From Sipunculus nudus (Eukaryota > Annelida > Sipuncula > Golfingiida > Sipunculidae), in the NCBI GenBank assembly GCA_026874595.1, contig CM049317.1:35618901-35682900 (forward strand): a DNA stretch of 64,000 nucleotides, given 5' to 3'. Position 1 is the first letter of the stretch. Each line of letters begins with the position of its first letter. The notes below the pieces were generated by a model. That model had not been told where the DNA came from and searched no databases. It saw only the letters and a list, made by a program, of their open reading frames with translations. Made by a program: the position numbers and the translations under genes. Positions 45,606-55,777 of this stretch are shown here, one piece after another.

Positions 45606-46790
45606 ATGTCGACTTTTAGTAAATGGATTGAGAATAACGAACTATCGGAGGACTGTGTAACCATTTTAAGTGAGGCGGGGTTCACCTCACTTAGGAGTTG
45701 TAAAATGCTAACAGAAGCTCTCGTTCAAAAGCATTTCGGCAAAGCGTTGTCGCTTGGACAAATATTGCTTTTACAGGAAGCTGTCGCGTCGCTGCAAGAG
45801 AACGTGTCTTCTAAGCAAAAAACAGACCAGGATACAAAAGACCGGGACTGCAAAGCTCCCCTCAAAACCAACGACCCACCCCCGGGAAATCTCGGGGCAC
45901 TGCAGCCTTTTGGTGAATTCGCTGACGACGGTGCAACTGACATGGCAGCGCCCATCCAGCAGCCCCCACAGAATACCTTTTCGCTTGAAAATCACCACAC
46001 AGGTAGTGGCGAGCTGGACTACTCGAAGCTCTGCCAACTTTTGGAGATGACTGACCATAAGACCGGCCCGCGTGATAACATTCCGAGCGGAAACGGAGGT
46101 ATGAGCTATTTCGACCCATTTTCGCTCAGCGCTGATTCCTGCAGTAAAGTTAAACACAGAGACGTGAGGGACTATGTTATGTTCGGCCAACAATACACGG
46201 TGCGTGATGCCAATCACCAGCTCATCAAGGTAGGGGACTTCGAATTGTCCTTATCGGACAAAAGGGTACCAATTGACAGGCTTAGCCCCCTTCAATTTTT
46301 TTAGGGGAGTTTAAAGATCTTAAAAGAGATGGTGGCAAAAGATGGAGCTGACTTAGTGTGCGTAATGAATTACATCGCTTATCATACAAAGATTGCCTGT
46401 ATAGGACAGTCCTTCTCCTGGCCGTCTGTACTTAAATACGATGCACAATACAGAAAATCCCAGTCTGCGATGGGGTTTACTTGGGGAGCGGACAGCCCTT
46501 TTCTAATGCAACTCCTACTTAGACAATCAGAAGGAGACAAAAACAAAATAGCGCTGAGCAATGGATCCGCTGGTGGTCTAAGGTCGAGACATAATAAATA
46601 CGACCCCGCCTCTGGCCGCATTGTGTGTGAGAGATTTAACGGGAGAAACGATTGCGCATTAAGGCAGTGCCGATATGCACATGTCTGTCTGACATGTTTT
46701 TCTCAGACGCATGGGGACTATTTTCATAAGCAACCTGCGCAGAACAAGACAACAATGAATAGTGATGCTAGACAGAACACTCAACCATAG
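45606..46790 (+). pseudogene. DIRS-like retroelement Gag with one in-frame TAG
   Basis: The frame starts MSTFSKWIENNELSEDCVTI; its first 60 residues look like a SAM-type helical domain. A Pro/Ser-rich linker follows, and then a Gag core. A TAG at 46302-46304 interrupts it, but the same frame continues GSLKILKEMVAKDGADLV, PSVLKYDAQYRKSQ and a zinc finger CERFNGRNDCALRQCRYAHV followed by CLTCFSQTHG. The ...YDxxYR... and C-x-x-C-R-x-x-H-x-C pattern fits Gag-like proteins of metazoan tyrosine-recombinase (DIRS-type) elements. The upstream 45390-45605 segment is GC-richer than its surroundings and may hold the promoter. Family assignment is moderate. Confidence 0.55.
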
Positions 46791-46845
46791 TCGGTGCAGC
46801 CAAACCCTATGCACCAAGTACCAAGACCCTACTGACTGCCCCAGT

Positions 46846-47010
46846 GCCAGGTGTACTCAACCTTGACAGAACGGATTGGAGTGTGGTCAGATGAACTTTT
46901 GTATGATAAAGATAGAGACTTTATACTTGCAGGCCTCGCTGAGGGCTTTAACATTATTGATAGTCCAGCTGTAAAAAATATTCAAAGAGTTAAGACAACC
47001 AAAAATGTAA
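46846..47010 (+). pseudogene. Start of a DIRS-like ORF2, truncated
   Basis: YSTLTERIGVWSDELLYDKD then RDFILAGLAEGFNIIDSPAV resembles the opening of DIRS-like pol, where a hydrophobic YxxxGFxxGFxI segment precedes the reverse transcriptase. The sequence switches to the intronic repeat unit at about 46998, so RT and recombinase are missing. Confidence 0.45.
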
Positions 47011-48300
47011 TGATAATTCTATGCTTTTCAGACAGGGCCATCTCCAAGGCCATGTACGAGCCAAGCGTCCACTGGAACACAGTCTCCAGTTAGTACACAT
47101 ATAGACCGCAATCAATATAACAATATTAAAGGATTGCTACATTTAGACCTATGCTAATGGCCCATTAATGATTAAGCTCACATTCATTCATACATTATTT
47201 AATAATTTAAAGGTACCAGATTATATATGTATATTTACATGTATATATATATAATGTATTAAGCAATTTATCAAGTATGGATTTAATACCTGAAGTATAA
47301 AAAAAGAAAAGCTTTACATTATATAAAAACAGTGTGGCTGTCTTTTTAAGTGTCCTAAAAAACAATTAACAAGTACTTTGTGTAACATATTTGGAAGCGC
47401 TACCAAAAAAATTGATGATAATTCAATGCTTTTCAGACAGCGACTCCAATGCCAAGTACCAGCCAAGCGGCCACGGGGACACAGTCTCCGGTTAGTACAC
47501 ATAGACCGCACTAAATATAACAAAATTCAGGGAATGCTTCATTTATACCGATGCTATTGGCCAATAAATAATTAAACTAACATTTGTTCATACATTATTT
47601 ACTATTAATAAGGGTACCAAACTATATATGTATGTCAACATTTATATATATAAAGTATTAAGCAATTTCTCAGGTATAAATTTAATACTTTAACTGTAAA
47701 ACAAGTAAACCTATACATTAAATAAGAACAATGTGGGTTTTTTTTATTGACCTATAAAAACATTGACAAGCACATTGCGTAACATTTTTCCAAGCGCTTA
47801 CAAAAAATTTGACGATAATTCTATGCTTTTCAGACAGGGCCGTCTCCAAAGCCAAGTACCAGCCAAGCATCCACGGGAAGTCAGTCTCTGGTTAGTACAC
47901 ATAGACCACACTTAATATAACTAAATGAAATGATTGCTACTTTTATACCAATGCTATTGGCCAAATAATGATTAAGCTTAAATTTGTTCATACATTATTT
48001 AATATTTTTAAGGGTACCAAACTATATTTGTATATCTACATATATATATATAATGTATTAAGCAATTTATCAAGTATGGATTTAATACCTTAATTTAAAA
48101 AAAAAAACCTTTACATTTTATAAAAACAGTGTGGCTGTCTTTTTAAGTGTCCTCAAAAAAATTAACAAGTACTTTGTGTAGCATATTTCGAAGCGCTCCC
48201 AAAAATGTGACGATAATTCTATGCTTTTCAGACAGTGCAAAGCCCGACAGGGAGCCGGGAAGGGGACCCAGTAACGCAGTCTCCAGTTAGTATACAGTGA
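46998..48300 (+). repeat. Four tandem units of about 400 bp, each with a micro-exon
   Basis: Units repeat every 405, 397 and 398 bp (acceptors ending at 47031, 47436, 47833, 48231). Each carries CTATGCTTTTCAG, an exon of 54 or 57 bp, GTTAGTA and an AT-rich intron with ACCAAACTATAT/CAATTTATCAAGTATGG blocks. The exons are the most divergent at the fourth unit. Confidence 0.85.
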
Positions 48301-50143
48301 CCACACTAAATAAAAAAGAAAAAATTCAATTAAGGATTGTTACATTTATACCGAGGCATTTGTACTCCACCGAAATAAATTCAACACCACCGAATCACCA
48401 TTGGTTTTACATGAGGCTGAATAACCTTTGATTGTTTTGGTAATATAATTTATGAATGTATACCATAGAACAGACCGATTGCCATGGGATGCAGCCCAGG
48501 GTTAATTTACTATCCATTTACCTACATAAAAAATTGACCAAAAAAAAAATTAAAAGTCACCACAAGTTTCATTGCATGTGGCGAGAATAATTTAATAAAG
48601 GTAATTCTTCAATTGTATAGCTAAGGCATGGTTAATTTTATCATTTTAAGCTAACCCAAGAAAACAAAAAAAAAAACGAAGTGTCCAGCATCTTATTTAT
48701 CCTGAATGCTATAAAACACTCAACGTGCTCAATAAATATTATTGTTTTGCCTACAAGCCACTTGGCAATGAAGCATTAATTACAAGTACACATTATCTTA
48801 ATGGTTGCTATACTAGTCCGTTGGTAAATGACAACGCACTTTCTTTTTTTTGCAGACAGAAGATCACGAGTCCACACCGGGCGGGTCGGGGGTTGGGGGG
48901 TCTAGTGGGGTTGAAGGGGTGGGTGGAAGGGGTGGGGATTGAGGAGTAGGTGGACTGGGGGCCGGGGGACAAGGTGGGGAGGGAGCCTGGGGGGCTCCGG
49001 GTGGTGAAGGGGGAACAGGGGGTAGAGGAGGCGGGGGGGGGGGGCACCAGGTGGGTGTGGGGGGACAGGTGGGCAGGGTGGATTTGGGGCAGTGGGAGGA
49101 AGAGGCGGCGATGGCGGTGTTGGTAACCCCCCGGGGGGGGGGGGGGGCTGGGGGCACAGGAGGCCGGGGAGGGACAGGCGCCAGGGGAGGAGCAGGAGGG
49201 ACAGGTGGGGCGGGGGAATTAGGTCAACCAGGTGGACCAGGTGCGAGGGGTGAGGATGATGGGGCAGAGGGAAGGGGGGAGACAGGAGGGGGCAGTGGGC
49301 CTGGAGGGAGGGATAGGCCGGGAGGGAGCAATGGGCCGGGAGGGGGTAATGGGGCTTGAGGGAGTGATGGGCCGGGAGGGGGCGAAGGGCCGGGAGGGGG
49401 CTATGGGCCTGGAGTGGGCAATGGGGCGGGAGGGAGTGATGGGCAGGGAGGGAGGGATACTCCAGGAGCGGGTGATGGGGTGGGAGGGAGTGATGGGCAG
49501 GGAGGGAGGGATAGTCCAGGAGGGGGCGATGGGCTGGGAGGGAGGGAGGGATGGGCAGGGAGGGAGGGATACTCCAGGAGGGGGCGATGGGCCGGGAGGG
49601 AGGGATGCTCCTGGAGGGGATGTAACACCAGACCAGAAACACGTGCCTGTGAGTTCTTTCAATTTTTTCTTATTTATTTTTCATATATTATGTAGCAATA
49701 ACATTTCTTAATATTAATAAGTATACAGAACATAATATGTATTCATATAATGTATTATTAAGCAATTTAATGTCAGAAAACAACCAAAAATTCTACACCA
49801 CCCAATCGCTATTGTTTTTACATGAGGGTGAATAACCTTTCATTGTAATTGGTAATATAATTTTGGAAGGTATACCTCGGAACAGACCGGCTTACACGGG
49901 GTGTAGCTCATCATTTTCATCAACTGTTTTGTTACTTTTATTGATTATGCTAATTTTTTTTAACTGAACATTGTCAGGTAAGTTTGATTATGAGCAAGAC
50001 ATGCTAAATGTAATATTCGGTATACTTATATATATATATTATAGATTATTTATATCTATATTTTAAGCATTTCTATTTGTTTGTAGCCTCCACGTCGGAT
50101 CAGGCAATATCTGGCTAGAAGATGCAAGAATCTAAAAGTGTGA
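47032..50143 (+). CDS. Ser/Thr/Pro micro-exons plus collagen-like gene (partial, frame-damaged)
   Basis: Phase-0 exons: 47032-47088 (19 codons, TGPSPRPCTSQASTGTQSP), 47437-47490 (18), 47834-47890 (19), 48232-48285 (18), then 48856-49648 after TTTTTTTGCAG, then 50087-50143 (PPRRIRQYLARRCKNLKV and TGA). The long exon is Gly-rich with Gly at every third position over stretches such as GELGQPGGPGARGED and GGRDSPGGGDGLGG, a collagen-like pattern. It has TGA at 48940 and 49357, each at a place where the repeat predicts GGA, and needs a one-base shift near 49540 to reach the donor CCT|GTGAGT. The 5' end of the gene is not identified; the upstream DIRS relic may have displaced it. A secreted matrix-like role is inferred from Gly-X-Y only. 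The damage may be real or due to sequencing of G runs. Confidence 0.5.
48880..49620. repeat. G-rich minisatellite tract
   Basis: Extremely G-biased plus strand with many G4-G14 runs and a loose unit GGAGGGAGTGATGGGCAGGG then AGGGATACTCCAGGAGGGGG. The minus strand is open for 246 codons only because the C-rich strand rarely makes stops. Confidence 0.85.
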
Positions 50144-51118
50144 TTTGGAGGAAAATTTGGGAAATTTTGGGAAAAGTTACAATCTAAAGAAAAAGAAAAG
50201 GGTGTATATATTACATATAAATATATATATATATATAATATCGTTGATGACATTGTAAAAAAATCTTGCATAAGAAAAAGGTTTGAAAAATTAGGCAATA
50301 TTGAATTTGTTATTTAATACTAATAGATTTACATTTATATAAAAAATGGAAAATAAACGTGCATATATTATATATACATATTCAATTTTAACAATAAACA
50401 TTGTAAATATTGTATATCCTCTTCATTTTTTTAATTGTTTGGTGAATAGTTTCCATAAGTGCTTGGTATGGGTAAAAAGGAGAGGGAGAGAGAGGGAGAG
50501 AGAGAAAACACGTGTGTCAGAAATGGAGTATATGTCTGTGTTGCTTAAATGCTAATTGAGGTGATTGCTTTGACTGCAGCTTTTAATTTGTCACTAACAA
50601 GTAACAAAATAAACAATGTGCTCTCTCTGACTCTCTCTTTCTTTCTGGTCTCAGTGGTTTCCTATAGTCTTATTTACACAGATTTCAATTTTTCATTTAT
50701 GGCTGAAATAATAATTTCATAGGAAGAGTTCACAGACCTCTATGTATTATTGTCGGGGTTCAGAATGAAAAAAACTTAAATTAATCCAGGTGTAACATTT
50801 AGGACCATACTTTTTCTGAGACACAAGGTGAAGGTCACAGCTATGAGCGGCAAGAGCAGTTGTTGGTAAAATCTGCGCTTCAGAGTAACACACTAGAAGT
50901 CAGGTGAGGGGAAATTATAACGTGACAGTCCTTAACAGTATTCTTTGTTGTTATTCAAGCTAAATAGCAGTGATTTGACTCTATATCTTATGATTTTCAA
51001 ATGTCAATATGTCATTATTGAAGCGCTGTGGCACTGAGCGATAATGTGGGAACATTCGGTTAAATCTTGCTATGCATTGGTTCAGGATTGTGGTCTCATT
51101 GTAAATTCTGTTATTTAT
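50144..51118. other. 3' flank of the collagen-like gene and spacer
   Basis: AATAAA signals near 50351 and 50391 could end the upstream transcript. A (GA)n tract lies at about 50479-50507. Otherwise AT-rich without genes. Confidence 0.4.
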
Positions 51119-51389
51119 GTTAGTTTGGAGCCACTATAGAAACCGGGCTACGCTTCTATGAGGAACAAGGTAAAGAGGGCGATATATTTGATGGGGATAG
51201 AGAAAAAATGGGGTATAGTTTTTTTGGGGGTTACGTACATTATATGAATAAACATATTTATAAACACTGTGTTCTTGTCTCATTTGAGCCGTTATGTATG
51301 TCTGTTTACATAGGAATGTTGTCTGTGGACGTCTGAAATGTGAGAGAGAACCGATTATTATAAATACATAGTAACATACAATGACATGC

Positions 51390-51462
51390 TCCTCGAACGG
51401 GTCTCGAACCACCGACCGCACTCCCAGAAGCCGCCTGCTTATCCAACTGCGCCAGGAAGTCA
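51390..51462 (-). ncRNA. tRNA-like sequence with A and B boxes (SINE-type head)
   Basis: On the minus strand TGGCGCAGTTGG (51454-51443) fits the A-box consensus exactly and GGTTCGAGACC (51410-51400) fits the B box with one change. Spacing is as in tRNA genes. The T-arm and D-arm do not fold well, so it is not a functional tRNA but could still recruit RNA polymerase III. It sits inside the Merlin element, about 260 bp from its left end. Confidence 0.55.
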
Positions 51463-52154
51463 AGTTGCAGGGCAATGATTTGTCGAGGTATTTAAGTCAA
51501 TTGTTGTAAAGTAATGTGGCAAATATACAGAAGGTGTCGCCACCCTCAGTGATGTAAGCCAATAATATAAGTGAAAACTGTCCATTGAGAAATTTCTCAT
51601 GAATATGCATAAATGAGGCTGTGACTTAAAGCGAGACGTAACGAAGTCCGGATCCGTGACCCCAGAAATAAATCAACAGATTATCCATGATTAATGCTAA
51701 TAAATAAAACCGTGTTACTGGTGTATAGACGAAAATATATGGAAATAAAAAGCAATGTGTGGTGTGTCTTTTTGACATATAGTGTGAAATGTTCAGCTTA
51801 ACTGTGAGCATGTGGGGTGTGCGAAATCGGTGAATGGCCGGGTTTTACCTAGCGCACAAATATCACAGTTAGGGGGGTTTTTACATTAAGCTGAGTTGAG
51901 TAGGTGTTCATTAACTTTATAAATATATCTATAGATTAATAATGAATATTAGCATGTCTTATAATATAATAAGTGTCAGAAAATAGGTAAAATATCTTTA
52001 TTAACAATGAAAAAAAAAATACACGTGCACATGAAGTAAATCATTGACATGTGGCCGGGTGAGCTTGTTATTGTTTTGGTAATTAAAATATCACATGACC
52101 TGTGTTAACTGTTGACTGAGATACCGTTGTAACTAATGAACAAGCATAGCAGCC

Positions 52155-53442
52155 ATGGATAAACCTACAGGTAACACGTCTGTCAGGGACAAGATCCAAG
52201 GTGTTGTAAATGAAACGATGGCATCGATACCGTCTAAACGCAAGTGTGAGGATAATGAGGCCGAAAGAGCGAAAAAGTTTAAAGGTCCCTGAGCGATTAG
52301 ACTCATGTTGCAGAAACGAAGATTGGAAAAAGCAACAGAAGAAAGCCAAACGAGGTGTTTGCCATCGTGTGGGGGCGCCTCCGTCAGGTCTGTGGGTTTG
52401 AACACAGATGGGGTGAATCAGAAAGATAGTGCGACCCAATGTAGTTTTACTGTTGGAAATTTCGGTAAAGGTGATGCAGTGACATCCTCATGTCACATTT
52501 CGCATACCTTCCTAGTGCGCAATGTACTGTCGTCAAAGGAGTCGTGTTTAACCTGGCTAATGGAGAAATGTTTAGTACCGAAAAGAAGAACCTGCCCTGT
52601 TTGTCAAAGTGAAATGAAACTGGTATCGGTGAACACAAAAGACTGTGGTGATGGCTACCAATGGCGCTGCCAAAAAAAGACGGCCAAAGCATAACATGAA
52701 ATTATCAGTTCGACATGGCACCTGGTTTGCCATGTCGAAGCTCATTATTGAGGAGATTCTGGACCTCACGTATTTTTGGACAATAGGGTTAACGCACAAC
52801 CAAATCCGTTACCAGACTGGCTTGAGTCCTAATACCATTGTGGACTGGGCCAGCTTTAGTCGCGAGGTTTGCGAGGAGGTGTTGTTACGAGAGACTGAGC
52901 AAGGTGCACAGATCGGAGGTCCGGGAATCATTGTAGAAATCGACGAAAGTAAATTTGCCCAAAGAAAGTATCACCGTGGCCATCAGGTGAGGGGCGGATG
53001 GGTTCTGGGAGGTCGAGAAAGGGAAAATAAATCGAAACTGTTCATGTGTACAGTACCGGACAGGAGTGCAAATACCTTACTCCCGATTATAAAAAAACAC
53101 GTCGCCCGAGGCTCTGTGATATACTCGGACTGTTGGAAATCATACAGTCAATTGAAAGAGATGGGCTATGGGCATCTGACGGTGAACCATAGTGAAACAT
53201 TTAAAGACCCGGTAACCGGCTGCCATACGAATGGTATTGAGGGGTGTTGGCAAAAGGTAAAGCATGGTCTAACGATGCCAAAATTGGGAGTGAAGCCTGA
53301 GATGTTGTCGGGATATTTAAGTGTGTACATGTGGAGGGAGCGCAATGTGAACAATGACATTTTTGTGCAATTCATGCGGGACGCGGCTGGTTTATACAAC
53401 GGACAATGTTCAAACGCCGCGTGTAAATTTTGTACTAAATGA
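52155..53442 (+). pseudogene. Merlin transposase, one stop and one frameshift
   Basis: ATG at 52155 (MDKPTGNTSVRDKIQGVVNE) runs to TGA at 52290-52292 and the same frame continues from 52293. A zinc ribbon follows (TCPVCQSEMKL ... GYQWRC). At an A7 run (52672-52678) the frame changes; with A6 it would read WRCQKRRPKHNMKLSVRHGT straight into the 52645-53442 frame. That frame holds the ISXO2/IS1595-type catalytic domain: D in IIVEIDESKF, D in SVIYSDCWKSY, E in HTNGIEGCW, spaced D-61-D-36-E. The enzyme would cut and paste the element through its inverted ends. All catalytic residues remain, so only two small lesions separate this copy from an intact gene. Confidence 0.85.
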
Positions 53443-54032
53443 AGAATAATGACCAAGTGTACATAGTGTATTATATTGATGATTAAGGTAAGTAAAAATA
53501 ATACATGACATGTACATGAAATAGATAATATGACAAGATAGTAATATAGTAGAAAAGGATGATAAATTGAGGTGATGCAATAAGACATGTCACATTTGAC
53601 TTTCGACATCCATATTTTCGTGAGATGCACCCAGGGTACATAATGTAAATTAGAAATAATCTTGATAAGGGTGTAGCTATATTTCATAATAAATGTGGTG
53701 TTTGACAGAAAAAATGGAAAGCACGGATGTATAGGTAAATGTGCTTTTTCATTATTTCTCGTTGATTCTTCAGATATTGGGTTGATGTTCCAAGTTGTTG
53801 CACGAGACTATGCTGCGCACTGTTGTTTCAAGATGGCGTCATGTGAGACAAGATCAGTGTTGACAGGATATTTGGAAAAGATGAAACATGAACCATGAAG
53901 GTAGATGTGTATATGTTGTTCATTTATCATGTAATACATTTCAAAAGACCAAGAGACGTTATTTTTAAGAATTAGCCTTGCCTTAGTATGATTTTGGGTG
54001 TAGCCCGGTTTTTAAAGTGGAGCCGTTAGTTT

Positions 54033-54659
54033 TAGTAATTTATTAATTATAAGGGTTGATAGGTGGACAACTGTTTTCCAGTGATGTAATAGTATGTATG
54101 TCTCTCATTTCAGGGGCTACAAAGGTGCCAGTGTACTATTGAGTTGCTAATAAATCCTGTTTACTCTCAACCAGAGTCATTCATCATTATAAATTCAAGG
54201 TCCGCTTAGGACATTATCCTAGAGATATTTAAAGACATAAAGTCACAATTTTAACAAAGTTTTTATGAACAAAAATAAATTTTTTATTTTTATTCTTTGT
54301 CAATATATGGAAAAGGTAAAAGTACGCGTTAATGTTATCATACAAAAATTATAAAATTTAGGGCAAAAAGTTTAGTGACAGTAAAAAAGTATCTACTCTG
54401 AAATAGTTTAATTTATTTTTCCAGTAATGTCAATGACTCATTACCATTTTCCTTACAAAAGATATTGAAATTAATCATTTTTATCACTTTATGATAAATG
54501 TTCAGTTTGATCAAGTTTGAACTTTTTAAATCTATAATTAATAAGTAGGTATTTAGTCACTAATTCTTTGGCTTTGGTACAAAACATAACTGCATTCTTG
54601 TTCTTTATTTCTGATTATAACTAAACATTTTAATTTGTATTTACTTTCAAATTTTGTAG
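54033..54659. other. AT-rich spacer, likely intron upstream of the next exon
   Basis: No ORF is recognised. It ends with TTTCAAATTTTGTAG, a good 3' splice site for the exon that follows. Confidence 0.45.
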
Positions 54660-55777
54660 CCAAAGACAGTAATGGACAAGGTCATGGTGTAGCTAAAGAC
54701 ACTGATGGACAATGTCCAGATGCATCAGTTAGAGACTCAAACATTATCCAGGGCCCTCCTTTGAAAAAAGCAATATTTCCATCAAAACCAGTCCATGTAC
54801 AGACAGTAATAAACTGGCAAAAAAACCCTAAACTGGAGGCCAAATCATGGCTTAAATATGAAACTACATTATCTGCAGATGGGCATGAAACAGTAGTAAC
54901 ATCCATATACTGCTCAGTTTGCGGTGAACATGGAAAAGAAGGAAATACAACAATGAGTACAGGTACAAGCAATGTAAAGAAAGAAGTTGTTATAAAGCAT
55001 AAAGAAAGCAAAGAACATAGGATGGCTGTCTCGATAGACCTTATCAAACAGAAAATATCACGTAATGAGAAAACCCAAATACAGAATGCCCTAATAAAAA
55101 TGGATCAAGCACAAGAAATCAAAATGTACAGACTGTTTAGAACTGCTTACTATTTAGCAAGCCATGAGAAACCTTTTACAGATTTTCCTGAACTGATTGG
55201 TTTGCAAAATGACAATTTTGAAGGGGAGTTGGGATGTTCCTACAAGAATGACAAAGCTGCGAAAGAGTTTGTAGGGCACATTGCTGGTGTGTACTTTGAT
55301 GCACTTAAAGATATGTTACAGAAAGCAGATTTTTTTTCTGTAATGTGTGATGGAAGCACTGATTGAACTGACATAGAACAGGAAATAATATATGTCAAAC
55401 TAATGATAGATGGAAAAGCTGTTATGATGTTTTTAAAGTTAGAGGCTGTTGAGCATGCAGATGCAAAGGGGGTTGTGCAGGCACTTGATAAAGCCTTCAA
55501 GACCTGTGGTATGGAGGCAACTACATGGAAGAAAAAGCTGATAGGTTTTGGAGCAGATGGAGCCTCTGTGAATATGGGGGTCAGCAATTCAGTGTCAACA
55601 AGGCTGAAAGAAACATGCCCTTGGATGGTAAAATACACTATCGCCCATCGGCATGAGACGGCAATCAAGGATTGTTTCAAAAGCACATACTTTGACCAAG
55701 TGGTTGAATTACTTATATCACTTTATTATTTCAAACCTAGATTTTTTTTAATCATTATGAGCATTAAAGCTTTATGA
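54660..55777 (+). pseudogene. ZNF862/KIAA1586-like (hAT-derived) gene exon with one TGA
   Basis: The frame opens at the splice acceptor (AKDSNGQGHGVAKDTDGQ) and holds a TTF/BED-like zinc finger: CSVC ... KHKESKEH. A helical region follows, then the first hAT catalytic Asp in SVMCDGSTD. TGA at 55364-55366 comes next. The same frame then continues TDIEQEIIYVKLMIDGKAVM, and GFGADGASVNMG carries the second catalytic Asp region, followed by IAHRHETAIKDCFKSTYFDQ. The TGA lies where a CGA (Arg) is plausible, consistent with CpG decay. The C-terminal dimerisation part is not seen downstream. Such genes are domesticated or degenerate hAT transposases. Confidence 0.75.

Larger units (their letters stand above)
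51127..54024. mobile_element. Merlin-superfamily DNA transposon, 2898 bp
   Basis: The left end reads GGAGCCACTATAGAAACCGG followed by GCTAC. The reverse complement of the right end reads GGCTCCACTTTAAAAACCGG followed by GCTAC. The ends are flanked by an exact 8-bp duplication GTTAGTTT (51119-51126 and 54025-54032); 8-9 bp duplications are characteristic of Merlin. The element contains a transposase gene with the IS1016/ISXO2-type DDE domain. The clean boundaries give high confidence in its extent. Confidence 0.9.

Noticed and set aside
48902-49642. 246-codon minus-strand ORF, Pro/Ser/His-rich
   Set aside because: It is the antisense of the G-rich tract; C-rich strands rarely form stops. The plus strand has splice sites and a Gly-X-Y pattern, which fits better.
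51390-51462. Functional tRNA gene
   Set aside because: The A and B boxes are present but the T-, D- and anticodon stems do not pair well, so it is kept only as tRNA-like.
52671-52679. Programmed -1 frameshift at A-AAA-AAG in the Merlin transposase
   Set aside because: The frame needed downstream is +1, not -1, so the heptamer cannot explain it; a one-base indel is simpler.
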